The notes: a model not told the origin generated them from the letters alone. A DNA stretch of 64,000 bases from Schaalia georgiae DSM 6843 (GCF_000429245.1 NZ_KE386870.1:217311-281310), one strand, 5' to 3'. Positions 18,167 through 27,931 are shown, counted from the stretch's first letter. Translations and numbers: made by a program.

Positions 18167-19486
18167 ATGAGAATGACAGTCATCGGATGCGGATACCTCG
18201 GCGCCGTCCACGCCGCCTGCATGGCGGCCCTGGGGCACGACGTCGTCGGCATCGACATCGATCACGACAAGGTCCACTCCCTCGCCTCGGGCCGCTCGCC
18301 CTTCCACGAGCCGGGCCTGGACGAGATACTCGCCCAGACCACCGCCGCCGGGAGGCTCCGCTTCACGGCCGAGCCCACCGCCGCCGACCTGCGCGGACGC
18401 GGCCTCCACTTCATCACCGTCGGCACGCCCCAAGCGGCAGGGGAGGGCTCGGCCGACCTCAGCCACCTCATGCGCGCCGTCTCCATGCTCGTCCGGCTCC
18501 TCGACCCCGCCGAGGGCGCCGTCGTCGTCGGCAAGTCCACGGTCCCGGTGGGCACCGCGCAGCGCGTCGAGGAGGCCCTGGCGCCCGCCGGGGCCCACCT
18601 CGCGTGGAACCCCGAGTTCCTCCGCGAGGGCTTCGCGGTCGCCGATACGCTGCGCCCCTCGCGCCTCGTCTACGGCCTCTCGGACGACCCCGGGGCCGCC
18701 AGACGGGGCCGCGATGCGCTCGACGAGGCGTACCGCTCCCTGCTGGACGCGGGCACCCCCGTCATCGCCTCGGGCTTCGCCACCGCCGAGCTGGTCAAGG
18801 CCGCTGCCAACTCCTTCTTGGCCACCAAGATCAGCTTCATCAACGCGATGGCGGAGATCTGCGAAGCCACGGGCGCCGATGTCACCATGCTCGCCCAGGC
18901 GCTCGGCCACGACGAGCGCATCGGGCGGCGCGCCCTGGGGGCGGGCATCGGCTTCGGCGGCGGGTGCCTGCCCAAGGACATCCGCGCTTTCGTGGCCCGC
19001 GCCGAGGAACTCGGCCAGGGCGAGGCCGTCGCCTTCCTCAAGGAGGTCGACGCCATCAACCTGCGGGGCCGCAGCCGGGCCGTGGCCGCGGCCGAGGCAG
19101 CGCTGGGCGGTAGCGTCGAGGGCGCGACCATCGCAGTCCTGGGCGCCTCCTTCAAGCCCGACACCGACGACGTGCGCGACTCGCCCGCCCTGGACGTGGC
19201 CTTGCGCCTCCACGAGCGCGGCGCCCGCGTCCGCGTCACCGACCCCATCGCCCTGTCCAACGCCGCCGCCGACAAGCCCCACCTCACCATGGTCGAGGAC
19301 CTGCACACCGCGCTCGCCGGCGCGGACCTGGTGGTCCTGGCGACCGAGTGGCGCCAGTTCGTGGACTTGGACCCGGCCGAGATCGGGCCCCTGGTGCGCA
19401 CCCGGACCATCGTCGATGGGCGCAACGCCCTGGACCGCGAGGCGTGGAGCGCCGCGGGGTGGAAGCACGTGGGGATCGGGCGGTGA
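18167..19486 (+). CDS. UDP-glucose/GDP-mannose 6-dehydrogenase family protein
   Basis: A 439-residue dehydrogenase. It has the NAD-binding MTVIGCGYLGAVHAA, the GKSTVPVGTA segment, the WNPEFLREG motif, the central ELVKAAANSFLATKISF helix and the catalytic cysteine in GFGGGCLPKD. A C-terminal Rossmann domain follows (LGASFKPDTDDVRDSPA). It oxidises UDP-glucose (most likely) to UDP-glucuronate. It closes the glycan operon, implying that a uronic acid is part of the product. An AGGAAAG ribosome site precedes the ATG. Confidence 0.92.
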   Translation: MRMTVIGCGYLGAVHAACMAALGHDVVGIDIDHDKVHSLASGRSPFHEPGLDEILAQTTAAGRLRFTAEPTAADLRGRGLHFITVGTPQAAGEGSADLSHLMRAVSMLVRLLDPAEGAVVVGKSTVPVGTAQRVEEALAPAGAHLAWNPEFLREGFAVADTLRPSRLVYGLSDDPGAARRGRDALDEAYRSLLDAGTPVIASGFATAELVKAAANSFLATKISFINAMAEICEATGADVTMLAQALGHDERIGRRALGAGIGFGGGCLPKDIRAFVARAEELGQGEAVAFLKEVDAINLRGRSRAVAAAEAALGGSVEGATIAVLGASFKPDTDDVRDSPALDVALRLHERGARVRVTDPIALSNAAADKPHLTMVEDLHTALAGADLVVLATEWRQFVDLDPAEIGPLVRTRTIVDGRNALDREAWSAAGWKHVGIGR

Positions 19487-19492
19487 GGGCCG

Positions 19493-19528
19493 CCCGGCGG
19501 GGCCCTCCCCCAGGTGAGCCCCGCCGGG
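19493..19528 (+). terminator. Hairpin after the glycan operon
   Basis: An 11-bp perfect GC stem (19493-19503 with 19518-19528) and 14-base loop immediately after the dehydrogenase stop. No U tract. It separates the operon from the two-component system. Confidence 0.6.
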
Positions 19529-19563
19529 GTGCGCGCCGGGGCGGCAGGCCCCACAATGAGGCC

Positions 19564-21006
19564 ATGAGCGCCCAGTCCGCACAGCCCGGGGTGTCCGTCA
19601 GCATCCGCACCAGGATCATCGTCGCGATGGTCCTGGTCGCGGGGGCGGCGCTCACAGTCTCCGGCGTCCTCGTGTCCGTCCTGCAACAGCGCGCCCTCGA
19701 CTCGCGGGCCGTGGACAACCTCCAGCGCTCCAAGGCCGCCCTCGAGCACCTCATCGCCGCCGGGACCGACCCCGACACGGGCGGTCCCCTGACCGACCCC
19801 TCCGAGATCGTCCGCCTCCACCTGTCCCGCGCCTTCTGGGGGGCCAGCACCGGGGAGGTCGGCTTCGTCGACGGCGCACTGTACTGGCTGCCCTCCCAGG
19901 AGCCGCGCCTGCGCCCCGAGGACGACGCGGAGCTCATGGCCCACGTGGCGCCCCTGACGACGGGCGCCGACACGGTCTTCGAGACGCACACGACCGCGAC
20001 GACCACCTACCGACTCGTCGTCGTGCCCGTCACGGGCCCCACCTCCACGGCGGCGCTGGTCCACGCCATCGACATGCGCCGCTACTCCGCGTCCTTCCGC
20101 TCCACGATGCTGCTCTACGCCGTCTCCGCCGGCGGCACCGTCGCCCTGGTGGCGCCCCTGGCGTGGTTCGCCGTCACGCGGCTGCTGCGGCCCATCGGGG
20201 AGCTGCGCCGGGCCACTGACTCCATCGGCGAGGCAGACCTGGCGACCCGGGTCCCCGTGCGCGGCAGCGACGACCTGTCGGCGCTGGCCGGGGCCGTCAA
20301 CAGGATGCTCGACCGCGTTGAGAGGGCCGTCGTCGCCAGGCGCGAGCTCCTCGACGACGTGAGCCACGAACTGCGCACTCCCATCACGGTCGTGCGCGGC
20401 CACATGGAGCTCCTCGACCCCGCCGACCACGCCGACGTGGTCGACACTCGCGCACTGGTCATCGACGAGCTCGACCGGATGGGCGCCCTGGTCGGGGATC
20501 TGCTGGAGCTGGCACGCGCCTCGGACGCGGTGGACCCCGCCCCCGTGGACCTGGCCGCCCTGACCGACCGGGTCCTGGAGAAGGCGCGGGCCCTCGGCGG
20601 GAGGGACTGGGCGTTCGACGGGGCCGCGCGCGCGACCTGTTGGGCCGACGCCGCCCGTATCACCCAGGCGTGGCTGCAGCTCGCCCAGAACGCCGTCCAG
20701 TACTCGAAGGAGGGGGCGGTCGTGGGGATCGGCTCCAGTTCCGACTCCGAATGGGCGCGCATGTGGGTGCGCGACCGGGGCGCGGGGATCGCGCCCCAGG
20801 ACATCGACCGGGTCCGTCGGCGCTTCGTGCGCGGCGCGGGCAGCGAACGCGTGTCCGGCTCCGGACTGGGGCTCAGCATCGTCGAGTCCATCGTCCGCGC
20901 CCACGGCGGGCGCCTCGACATCGAATCGACCCCGGGGGAGGGCTCGACCTTCACCCTGGTGGTCCCCCTGCGCCCCGGCGGCGCCGACCCGGGAGGGAAA
21001 CCATGA
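19564..21006 (+). CDS. Sensor histidine kinase
   Basis: A 480-residue membrane kinase. It has TM1 at residues ~18-38, an extracellular sensor region (~40-175), TM2 (~180-200) and a HAMP linker (RPIGELRRATDSIGEADL). The HisKA H-box is DVSHELRTPITVV, and a HATPase domain follows with N-box QNAVQYSKEG, DRGAGI and GSGLGLSIVESI. A CACAAT hexamer ends 6 bases before the ATG with no ribosome site, so it may be leaderless. It overlaps the response regulator by ATGA. Signal unknown. Confidence 0.92.
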   Translation: MSAQSAQPGVSVSIRTRIIVAMVLVAGAALTVSGVLVSVLQQRALDSRAVDNLQRSKAALEHLIAAGTDPDTGGPLTDPSEIVRLHLSRAFWGASTGEVGFVDGALYWLPSQEPRLRPEDDAELMAHVAPLTTGADTVFETHTTATTTYRLVVVPVTGPTSTAALVHAIDMRRYSASFRSTMLLYAVSAGGTVALVAPLAWFAVTRLLRPIGELRRATDSIGEADLATRVPVRGSDDLSALAGAVNRMLDRVERAVVARRELLDDVSHELRTPITVVRGHMELLDPADHADVVDTRALVIDELDRMGALVGDLLELARASDAVDPAPVDLAALTDRVLEKARALGGRDWAFDGAARATCWADAARITQAWLQLAQNAVQYSKEGAVVGIGSSSDSEWARMWVRDRGAGIAPQDIDRVRRRFVRGAGSERVSGSGLGLSIVESIVRAHGGRLDIESTPGEGSTFTLVVPLRPGGADPGGKP

Positions 21007-21662
21007 CCACTATTCTCATCGTCGAGGACGAGCGCAGGATCGCTTCCTTCGTCGCCAAGGGCCTGCGGGCGGCGGGATTCGTCCCCGAGGTGTACTCCAC
21101 GGGGGCCGAGGCGGTCGAGGCCGCCCTGCAGGGCCGTGGAGCCCTCATGCTGCTGGACGTGGGGCTGCCCGACATCGACGGCTTCGAGGTGCTCGAGCGG
21201 ATCCGGGGCCAGGGCTCGGGCATGCCCGTCATCATGCTCACGGCGCGCACCTCAGTGGCGGACCGGGTCGCAGGCCTGGAGGGCGGGGCCGACGACTACG
21301 TCCCCAAGCCCTTCTCCTTCGAGGAACTGCTGGCCCGCGTGCGCCTGCGTCTGCGGGAGGAGGCGCCCGCGGCGGGGGGACTCACCCTCACCAGGGGTCC
21401 GCTCGTCCTCGACCTCAAGAGCCGCCGTGCCCGCGTGGGGGAGCGGTGGGTGGACCTGTCGGCCCGGGAGTTCACGCTCCTGGAGACTTTCATGCGCAAC
21501 CCCGGGCAGGTCCTCAGCCGCGAGCAGCTGCTCTCGGCGGTGTGGGGGATCGACTTCGACGGCGGGTCCAACGTGGTCGACGTCTACCTGTCCTACCTGC
21601 GTCAGAAGATCGGCAAGGACCGCTTCGAGACCGTGCGCGGCATGGGGTACCGCCTCGTGTGA
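21003..21662 (+). CDS. OmpR-family response regulator
   Basis: A 219-residue regulator. The receiver domain has the acidic pair VEDE, phospho-Asp in MLLDVGLPD and the lysine in VPKPFSF. The winged-helix DNA-binding domain has LSAREFTLLETFMRNPG and ends RFETVRGMGYRLV. It is the partner of the upstream kinase (4-base overlap). Targets are unknown; the divergently read Asp/His-tailed protein downstream is a neighbour to consider. Confidence 0.95.
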   Translation: MTTILIVEDERRIASFVAKGLRAAGFVPEVYSTGAEAVEAALQGRGALMLLDVGLPDIDGFEVLERIRGQGSGMPVIMLTARTSVADRVAGLEGGADDYVPKPFSFEELLARVRLRLREEAPAAGGLTLTRGPLVLDLKSRRARVGERWVDLSAREFTLLETFMRNPGQVLSREQLLSAVWGIDFDGGSNVVDVYLSYLRQKIGKDRFETVRGMGYRLV

Positions 21663-21715
21663 GGGGCGGGCCCGCCGGGGCGCGGCGTCGTGCGGGACGC
21701 GGCCCCGGGCGGTCC

Positions 21716-22090
21716 TCAGTCGTCGTCGCGGTCTGAGTCCTTGTCGTCGTGGTCGTGGTCGTGGTGATCGTCATCGTCGTCGGAGGTGGCGCGCTGGGGC
21801 TGGGACGGCGTTACCTGGTAGGGCGCCTCGGGCGCAGTCGGCGCCGGCACCGGACCCGGAACCGCGGGCCCGTCGGTGGGGTGCCCCGTCGGCTCAGGAC
21901 CGGCGGGGGGCGAGGCCGTCCCCGGGTCGGACTGCGCAGCGGAGCCCTCGGACTGGGAGGGCACCACGAGGCCGGATTCGCGCATCGGCTGGCCCGAGCC
22001 GCTGGCCAGCGCCCGCAGGCCCATGAATGCGGCGATGCCGACGGCGGCGATGGCGCAGATCGTCCCTGCGATCCTCATGCGTTCTGACAC
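21716..22090 (-). CDS. Small membrane protein with Asp/His-rich tail
   Basis: A 124-residue hypothetical protein. It has one N-terminal transmembrane or signal segment (IAGTICAIAAVGIAAFMGL), a Pro/Ser/Gly-rich stretch, and a C-terminal run of Asp and His (DDDDDHHDHDHDDKDSD) that could bind divalent metal. The GTG start (complement of 22088-22090) is preferred over the ATG 18 bases earlier because AAAGGAG lies just upstream of it. The tail is encoded by a GTC/GTG-rich trinucleotide tract that may vary in length between strains. Confidence 0.65.
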   Translation of the reverse strand: MSERMRIAGTICAIAAVGIAAFMGLRALASGSGQPMRESGLVVPSQSEGSAAQSDPGTASPPAGPEPTGHPTDGPAVPGPVPAPTAPEAPYQVTPSQPQRATSDDDDDHHDHDHDDKDSDRDDD

Positions 22091-22142
22091 GTGTGCTCCT
22101 TTCACCACTACCAGGGTGGCGGGCGACCATGAGAGTCCCGTT

Positions 22143-22178
22143 GCCCCCGCATGAGGAGATTCTCATGAAAGCGGGGGC
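22143..22178 (-). terminator. Hairpin after the beta-propeller gene
   Basis: GCCCCCGC and GCGGGGGC arms with an inner ATGAG/CTCAT pairing, between the end of the 22193-23752 gene and the next minus-strand gene. It reads as a stable stem-loop on either strand. Confidence 0.5.
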
Positions 22179-22192
22179 CGCGCCCAACGGGC

Positions 22193-23752
22193 TCACTCCT
22201 GCGGCGCGATGGCTCTCACCCCGGGCCTGTCGGCGACGAGCATGAGGCCGGGCGCTGCCAGGAGCGGCATGTCCGGCGAGCCCACGGAGGCCATGTCCAT
22301 GCGCCTGCCGCTGGTGAGGTCGACCAGCATGGAGTTGCCGATGGCCAGGACGCGCCCGTCGGCGCTGATGGCGAGTTGTTCTTGGAGTTGCCACCCGAAA
22401 TCCCCGAGGGCGAACGCCCTGCGCTCCGGGTCGTCCGACAGGTCGATGGTGGCGGAGGCGCCCGTGGGGGAGGCGTACTCGATGTGCTCGCAGTCCGTGG
22501 GCGTGAGGGTCCCCAGGGTCGAGGAGTCGTCTCCGTCGCGGTAGTAGGCGATGGCCTCGTCTAGAGTCGGCGCCCCCGCCCAGACCGGTGTGCCCGCGTT
22601 GGAGCACTCGCCCTCCGGACTGGCCGGGATGGGCCAGTGGACCGCGTCGAAGACCCCGGCCGGCGTGCCGTCCGCCTGGAAAGCGGTGATCCGCGTGTCC
22701 GCGTGGCAGGCGATCAGCCATCCGTCGCGGGCGCCCTCGCGCCAGCACGGGCCGGTGGAACCGTAGCGCTCCGCGTTGACCTGGCCGGTCCTCGCGTTGA
22801 CGAAGGACACGGCTCCCGCGCCCCCGTCGAGCCAGATCCACTCGTCCCCGCCGCCCAGTGCGGTGCCGCGCATCGTGTGCCCCTTGAGCCCGGTGGGGGA
22901 AGACCACACGACCGAGCCGTCGGACTTGCGGGCCGTGCACTGCCCCGGGCCGGGGTCGCAGGCGACCAGGAGCCCGTCGCCGGTGACGACCAGGTCGTTC
23001 ACCCGGCGCCCGGAGCCCTGTGAGCGCATCCACGTCAGGGATACGATCTGCCCCGTGCGCCCGTTGATGGCGTAGCCGTCGGCGAAGAGGGTGCTCCCCA
23101 CCCACACGCCCGCCTCCTCGGCGCCGATCGTGGGGGAGTCCGTGATCTGGACCGTGTGGGCCCACAGCTGGCGCGGCTGCGTTCCGCCGATGTCCCAGCC
23201 CTTGATCGTGCTCTGCCACGCGTTCGCGCTCTGCAGGGTGATCAGGGCGTTCCCGTTCGCCGCGTAACTGGTGGTCTGCTCGAAACCGCCGCGGTTGAGG
23301 GCGGGCGCGTCGATCTTCCACGCCTCGCGCGCTCCTTTGGACCAGGAGCCGGAGGGGGCGGGCGTGTGCTTCACAGGTGCTGCTTCCCCTTCGAGCGCCC
23401 AGGGCAGGGCCTCGGTTTCCACGATGTCGGAATCCTGCATGGCCGGATCCCACTGCTGTGCGCTGTGCGACGAGCGCGCCAGCCAGAAGAGCCCGAGGGC
23501 GGCAGCGAAGAAGGGGACGGCGGCCAGCAGGGGGGCGATCACGTGCCAACGCCTGCGGGGCGCGGGGCGCGCGGGGGCCTCGGGCACCCAGGTGTCCGGC
23601 GAGGCGAGCGGTGTCGTCCACACGTCCCCGGCGTCCGGGCCAGTCCGGCCTGATGGCCGCGGGCCGCCCGCTAGGGCGCGTCCGTCCGCACCGCCGGGCG
23701 CCCCCGGGCCGGGCAGTCCGTCCGCCTGCTGCCCCTCGGGTGGTGTGGGCAT
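22193..23752 (-). CDS. Membrane-anchored beta-propeller (PQQ-like) protein
   Basis: A 519-residue protein. A Pro/Gly-rich cytoplasmic N-terminus (~70 residues) precedes one TM (VIAPLLAAVPFFAAALGLFWL), then a ~400-residue extracytoplasmic region. Blades repeat phrases such as DGYAINGRTGQIVSL, KSDGSVVWSSPTG and SFVNARTGQVN, typical of PQQ/WD-like propellers. Such proteins are usually binding or scaffold modules, and no catalytic site was seen. GGAGGAGGGGAC precedes the ATG. A TAGCAT -10 (complement of 23799-23804) lies upstream. Confidence 0.65.
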   Translation of the reverse strand: MPTPPEGQQADGLPGPGAPGGADGRALAGGPRPSGRTGPDAGDVWTTPLASPDTWVPEAPARPAPRRRWHVIAPLLAAVPFFAAALGLFWLARSSHSAQQWDPAMQDSDIVETEALPWALEGEAAPVKHTPAPSGSWSKGAREAWKIDAPALNRGGFEQTTSYAANGNALITLQSANAWQSTIKGWDIGGTQPRQLWAHTVQITDSPTIGAEEAGVWVGSTLFADGYAINGRTGQIVSLTWMRSQGSGRRVNDLVVTGDGLLVACDPGPGQCTARKSDGSVVWSSPTGLKGHTMRGTALGGGDEWIWLDGGAGAVSFVNARTGQVNAERYGSTGPCWREGARDGWLIACHADTRITAFQADGTPAGVFDAVHWPIPASPEGECSNAGTPVWAGAPTLDEAIAYYRDGDDSSTLGTLTPTDCEHIEYASPTGASATIDLSDDPERRAFALGDFGWQLQEQLAISADGRVLAIGNSMLVDLTSGRRMDMASVGSPDMPLLAAPGLMLVADRPGVRAIAPQE

Positions 23753-23956
23753 GTCCCCTCCTCCTCACTGCCCCCGCTGGGGCGCGCTGTGCACTCCAAT
23801 GCTAACGGCGCGGTGGGGCGCGCGGGGCCCGTCCGCCTCCTGGGCGCCGCATCCGGAAGGCGCGTCCGGGCGCCGCGGAGGGTTCGTTCGCAGTGCCACG
23901 GCCACCGGGGCGCGCTGCCCGGGCGCGCGGGCCCGGCGCGGCGCTACGCTGGGGGA

Positions 23957-25264
23957 GTGGCGGACACGAACGAGCTCTCCCTGGTGATCCCCGGCGTCGA
24001 CGGGGGCGCCGGCGTCTACGCGCCCTCCGACATGGACAGGATGGTCCACGAGGAGGCCAAATCCTCGGCGCGCACCGACTTCGAACGGGACCGGGCCCGG
24101 GTCCTGCACTCCTCCGCGCTGCGCCGCCTCGGCGAGAAGACCCAGGTGCTCGGTCCCAGCAGCGACGACTTCGTGCGCACTCGCCTCACCCACTCCCTCG
24201 AGGTCGCGCAGGTGGGCCGCGAGCTCGGCAAGGAGCTGGGCGCCGACCCTGATGTGGTCGACGCCGCGTGCCTCTCCCACGACCTGGGCCACCCCCCTTT
24301 CGGGCACAACGGCGAGCGCGCCCTCGACAGCCTCGCCTCCCGCATCGGCGGCTTCGAGGGGAACGCCCAGACCCTGCGCGTCGTCACGCGCCTGGAGCCG
24401 AAGGTGATCGGCCCGGACTCCACTCCCGCAGGCCTCAACCTCACGCGCGCTGCCCTGGACGCGATCTGCAAGTACCCGTGGGTCAAATCCGGGGGCCCCG
24501 ACCTGGCCAAGTCGACGCGCAAGTTCTCGGTCTACGGGGACGACGCCCCCGTCTTCGCGTGGATGCGCCAGGGGGCGCCGGCGGGGCGCAGGTGCCTGGA
24601 GGCCCAGATCATGGACCTGTCGGACGACATCGCATACTCCGTCCACGACGTGGAGGACGCGATCGCGACGGGCAAACTGGCCCCAGGGCAGTTGCGCGAC
24701 GACGCCCGCGCCAGCGCCGTCATCGACTCCACGCTGGGCTGGTACGGCCCGGCAGTGTCCCGCCCCGACCTGGAGGAGGCGCTGGGCGCCCTGCTGGCCA
24801 TGGAGGATTGGCTGGGGGACTACGACGCCGGGTACGTGGCGCGCTGCCGCCTCAAGGACCTCACGAGCGAGCTGATCGGGCGCTTCTGCTCGGCGACCGT
24901 GCGCGCCACCCGCGACGCCTTCGGGCCCGAGCCCCTGGGGCGGTACCGCGCGGACCTGGTGGTCCCCCGGGCCACCCGCGCCCAGATCCAGGTCCTCAAG
25001 GGCATGGCCGTCCACTACGTCATGAGCCCGCGGGAGAGCGAGCCCGTGTACTACCAGCAGCGCACGCTGGTGGCCGACCTGGTGGACGCGCTGTACGAGG
25101 CGGGGGCCGACGCCCTCGAACCCGTGTTCGCCCAGCAGTGGCGGGCCGCCTCCTCCGACGACGTGCGCCTGCGGGCCGTCATCGACCAGGTCGCCTCCCT
25201 CACCGACGTGTCCGCCTCCGCGTGGCACGCGCGCCACTGCGGAATGCTCTCCAGCCAGCTGTGA
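23957..25264 (+). CDS. dgt: Deoxyguanosinetriphosphate triphosphohydrolase-like protein
   Basis: A 435-residue HD-domain dNTPase. Motifs: RTRLTHSLEVAQVGRE, then the HD pair in CLSHDLGHPPFGHNGE, and DLSDDIAYSVHDVEDAI. It hydrolyses dGTP/dNTPs to nucleoside and tripolyphosphate. GTG at 23957 is chosen because TACGCT (23945-23950) ends 6 bases before it, giving a leaderless start; upstream in-frame sequence is not protein-like. It sits directly upstream of dnaG, an arrangement common in actinobacteria. Confidence 0.92.
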   Translation: MADTNELSLVIPGVDGGAGVYAPSDMDRMVHEEAKSSARTDFERDRARVLHSSALRRLGEKTQVLGPSSDDFVRTRLTHSLEVAQVGRELGKELGADPDVVDAACLSHDLGHPPFGHNGERALDSLASRIGGFEGNAQTLRVVTRLEPKVIGPDSTPAGLNLTRAALDAICKYPWVKSGGPDLAKSTRKFSVYGDDAPVFAWMRQGAPAGRRCLEAQIMDLSDDIAYSVHDVEDAIATGKLAPGQLRDDARASAVIDSTLGWYGPAVSRPDLEEALGALLAMEDWLGDYDAGYVARCRLKDLTSELIGRFCSATVRATRDAFGPEPLGRYRADLVVPRATRAQIQVLKGMAVHYVMSPRESEPVYYQQRTLVADLVDALYEAGADALEPVFAQQWRAASSDDVRLRAVIDQVASLTDVSASAWHARHCGMLSSQL

Positions 25265-25322
25265 GGCCCGGCCCGGCAGGGCATGCGCGTGCCCGGCGGG
25301 CGCGGACAGTAGAATCGTCCCC

Positions 25323-27293
25323 ATGGCCGGGCTCATACGCAAAGACGACATCGAAGCAGTGCGCAACGCTGCCAGGATCGAGGAGATCGTCGGCGACCAC
25401 GTCACGCTCAAGCCCGCCGGTATCGGCTCGCTCAAGGGCCTTTGCCCCTTCCACGACGAGAGGACGCCCTCCTTCAACGTGCGCCCCGCCGTGGGGATGT
25501 TCCACTGCTTCGGATGCGGGGAGAGCGGCGACGTCATCAGTTTCGTCCAGAAGATCGACCACCTGCCCTTCGCCGAGGCCGTCGAGGTGCTGGCCGCGAA
25601 GACGGGGATCACCCTCCACTACGAGGAGGGGGGCGCCCGGGTGCGCACCGAGGAGCCGGGCAGGCGCGGGCGCCTCGTCGACGCCCACCGGATCGCGGAG
25701 GAGTTCTACCAGTCCCAGCTCACCACCCCCCAGGCCGCGAAGGGCCGCGAGTTCCTGGCCGGGCGCGGGTTCACCCAGGCGATGTGCGCCCACTTCGGTG
25801 TGGGCTATGCCCCCCGCAGCTGGGACGCCCTGATCCGCCACCTGCGCTCGCGGGGCTACACGGACCAGGAGCTCCAGACCGCGGGGCTGGCCTCCCAGGG
25901 GGCGCGCGGCATCTACGACCGCTTCCGCGGGCGCCTCGTGTGGCCGATCCGCGACATCACGGGGGCCACCGTGGGCTTCGGTGCCAGGCGCCTCGACGAC
26001 GACGAGGACTCGCCGAAGTACCTCAACACGCCCGAGACCCCGATCTACAAGAAGAGCCAGCTGCTGTACGGCCTCGACCTGGCGAAGAAGGCGATCACCC
26101 AGGGGCACAGGGTCGTCATCGTCGAGGGCTACACCGACGTCATGGCCGCCCACGTGGCGGGGGTCGACTGCGCGGTCGCCACGTGCGGGACCGCTTTCGG
26201 CCCCGAGCACGTGAAGATCATCCGCCGCCTGCTGGGCGACAGCGCGGACCCCGCGGCGGGGGTGGTCCTGGCCAGCGGGCGCGCCCACGGCTCCGAGGTG
26301 ATCTTCACCTTCGACGGTGACAGCGCGGGCCAGAAGGCGGCGCTGCGGGCCTACGGGGAGGACCAGAACTTCGCGGCGCAGACCTTCGTGGCGGTCGCCC
26401 CCGGCGGGCAGGACCCCTGCGAGCTGCGGCTCAGCCAGGGCGACCAGGCCGTCGTGGACCTCGTGCGCTCGCGCACCCCGCTCTTCGAGTTCGCGATCCG
26501 CTCGGTCCTTTCAGGTGTGGACCTGCGCTCCGCGGAGGGCAGGATCGCGGGGCTGCGCTCGTCGGCGCGCATCGTCGCCCACATCAAGGACCGTGCGCTG
26601 CGCCGCGAGTACGCGCGCCAACTGGCGGGGTGGCTCGGCATGGACACGCGCACAGTGGACCAGGCGGTCCACGCGGCCTCGCGCCGGGGGCCGGACGAGG
26701 CGCCCGCCCGCCCCGGGGCGCCGACGATGGCGGGCGCGGGCAGGCCCGGCCCCTCCAAGGGCAGGGACTGGGGGGCGGAGGACCCGGTCGGCCGCGTCGA
26801 GCGCCAGGCCCTGGAGGCCGTTTTCCAGCACCCGGCCCTCGTCATCGGCGCGGGCTTCGACGAGCTCGACGGCGCCGCGTTCACCGTGCCCACCCACCGC
26901 GCGGTCCACGACGCGATCCGCGCCAGTGGGGGGCTCGACGAGTTCACGCGGATCCTGCGCAGCGCCGAGGAGCACTTCGGCCCCGGCGAGGAGGCCACTG
27001 CCGCCGCCACCCGGCGCTTCGTCTCCCAGGTCCTGGAGGCGGCGGGGGACTACTTGGCGCCCGCTGTCTCCCAGCTGGCGGTCGCGCCGCTGCCGGTGGC
27101 CGACCACGAGCGCATGCGCTCCTACTGCCGCGGCGTCGTGGCGGCGATGGTGCGCGTGGACCTGACCCGGAGCCTGGGCCAGGCCCGGGCCGCGCTGCAG
27201 CGGATGGGTGAGGACGACCCGGGCTACGCCGAGGCGTTCAGGGAGCTCATGCGGCTGGAGCAGCGCAGGCAGAACTACACCGAAAGGGATTGA
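25323..27293 (+). CDS. dnaG: DNA primase DnaG
   Basis: A 656-residue primase. The CHC2 zinc finger is CPFH...CFGCG (residues ~40-65). The catalytic core has the [16 protein letters not shown] motif and [13 protein letters not shown], and a C-terminal helicase-binding region follows. It makes RNA primers for replication. TAGAAT (25310-25315) ends 7 bases before the ATG, another leaderless-type start. The TOPRIM contains an insertion ([20 protein letters not shown]) typical of actinobacterial primases. Confidence 0.96.
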   Translation: MAGLIRKDDIEAVRNAARIEEIVGDHVTLKPAGIGSLKGLCPFHDERTPSFNVRPAVGMFHCFGCGESGDVISFVQKIDHLPFAEAVEVLAAKTGITLHYEEGGARVRTEEPGRRGRLVDAHRIAEEFYQSQLTTPQAAKGREFLAGRGFTQAMCAHFGVGYAPRSWDALIRHLRSRGYTDQELQTAGLASQGARGIYDRFRGRLVWPIRDITGATVGFGARRLDDDEDSPKYLNTPETPIYKKSQLLYGLDLAKKAITQGHRVVIVEGYTDVMAAHVAGVDCAVATCGTAFGPEHVKIIRRLLGDSADPAAGVVLASGRAHGSEVIFTFDGDSAGQKAALRAYGEDQNFAAQTFVAVAPGGQDPCELRLSQGDQAVVDLVRSRTPLFEFAIRSVLSGVDLRSAEGRIAGLRSSARIVAHIKDRALRREYARQLAGWLGMDTRTVDQAVHAASRRGPDEAPARPGAPTMAGAGRPGPSKGRDWGAEDPVGRVERQALEAVFQHPALVIGAGFDELDGAAFTVPTHRAVHDAIRASGGLDEFTRILRSAEEHFGPGEEATAAATRRFVSQVLEAAGDYLAPAVSQLAVAPLPVADHERMRSYCRGVVAAMVRVDLTRSLGQARAALQRMGEDDPGYAEAFRELMRLEQRRQNYTERD

Positions 27294-27294
27294 A

Positions 27295-27774
27295 ATGGCG
27301 GAAGTCGAGAGCTTCACCCTGGACCACACGGCGGTCAAAGCCCCGTACGTGCGCCTCATCGGCGTCCAGACGGGTCCTGCGGGCGACCGGATCTCCAACT
27401 TCGATGTGCGGCTGGTCCAGCCCAATGGGAACGCCATCCCCACGGGGGGCCTCCACACGATCGAGCACCTGCTGGCGTCCTTGCTGCGCGACCGGATCGA
27501 CGGGGTCATCGACTGCTCGCCCTTCGGGTGCCGCACGGGTTTCCACCTGCTCATGTGGGGCACTCCCTCCGTCGAGGAGGTCGCCGCCGCCCTTGTGTCC
27601 TCGCTGCGCGCCATCGCCGAGGACGTGGAGTGGGAGGACGTGCCCGGCACGGACGTGTATTCCTGCGGCAACTACCGCGACCACTCCCTGTTCAGCGCGC
27701 GCGAGTGGTCGCGCGCGGTCCTGGACCAGGGCGTCTCCGTGGACCCCTTCGAGCGCAGGGTGCTGCCCCAGTAG
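27295..27774 (+). CDS. luxS: S-ribosylhomocysteine lyase LuxS
   Basis: A 159-residue LuxS. Metal ligands are the HTIEH motif and the downstream Cys in [11 protein letters not shown]; the catalytic cysteine is in PFGCRTGF. It cleaves S-ribosylhomocysteine to homocysteine and DPD, the AI-2 precursor. The ATG is one base after the dnaG stop, with AAAGGGA as ribosome site. It is probably co-transcribed with dnaG. Its 3' end is partly duplicated downstream (27829-27844). Confidence 0.96.
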   Translation: MAEVESFTLDHTAVKAPYVRLIGVQTGPAGDRISNFDVRLVQPNGNAIPTGGLHTIEHLLASLLRDRIDGVIDCSPFGCRTGFHLLMWGTPSVEEVAAALVSSLRAIAEDVEWEDVPGTDVYSCGNYRDHSLFSAREWSRAVLDQGVSVDPFERRVLPQ

Positions 27775-27844
27775 CGCCGGAAACGGGTGGGTCCGGCCGT
27801 CACAGCCGCGGGCGGCTCCTGTGCTGTTCCAGTAGCGCCGGAAA
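27768..27844. repeat. Partial duplication of the luxS 3' end
   Basis: The 16-base sequence CCAGTAGCGCCGGAAA, which includes the luxS stop codon, occurs exactly at 27768-27783 and again at 27829-27844. Similarity extends about 6 bases to the left (GTGCTG) with two mismatches. Confidence 0.75.
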
Positions 27845-27852
27845 TGGGGGCC

Positions 27853-27887
27853 TTCCCCCGTGCTCCCCCGGGGAGGACGGGGGGGAA
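27853..27887 (+). terminator. Hairpin after luxS
   Basis: An imperfect long stem: the TTCCCCCGT side pairs with ACGGGGGGGAA around CTCCCCCGGGGAG. It is placed between luxS and the traX-like promoter. Confidence 0.5.
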
Positions 27888-27931
27888 CAACCAGGGTGGC
27901 CCCCTATAGCCCCGGCGCCCCGTCGCCCGCC

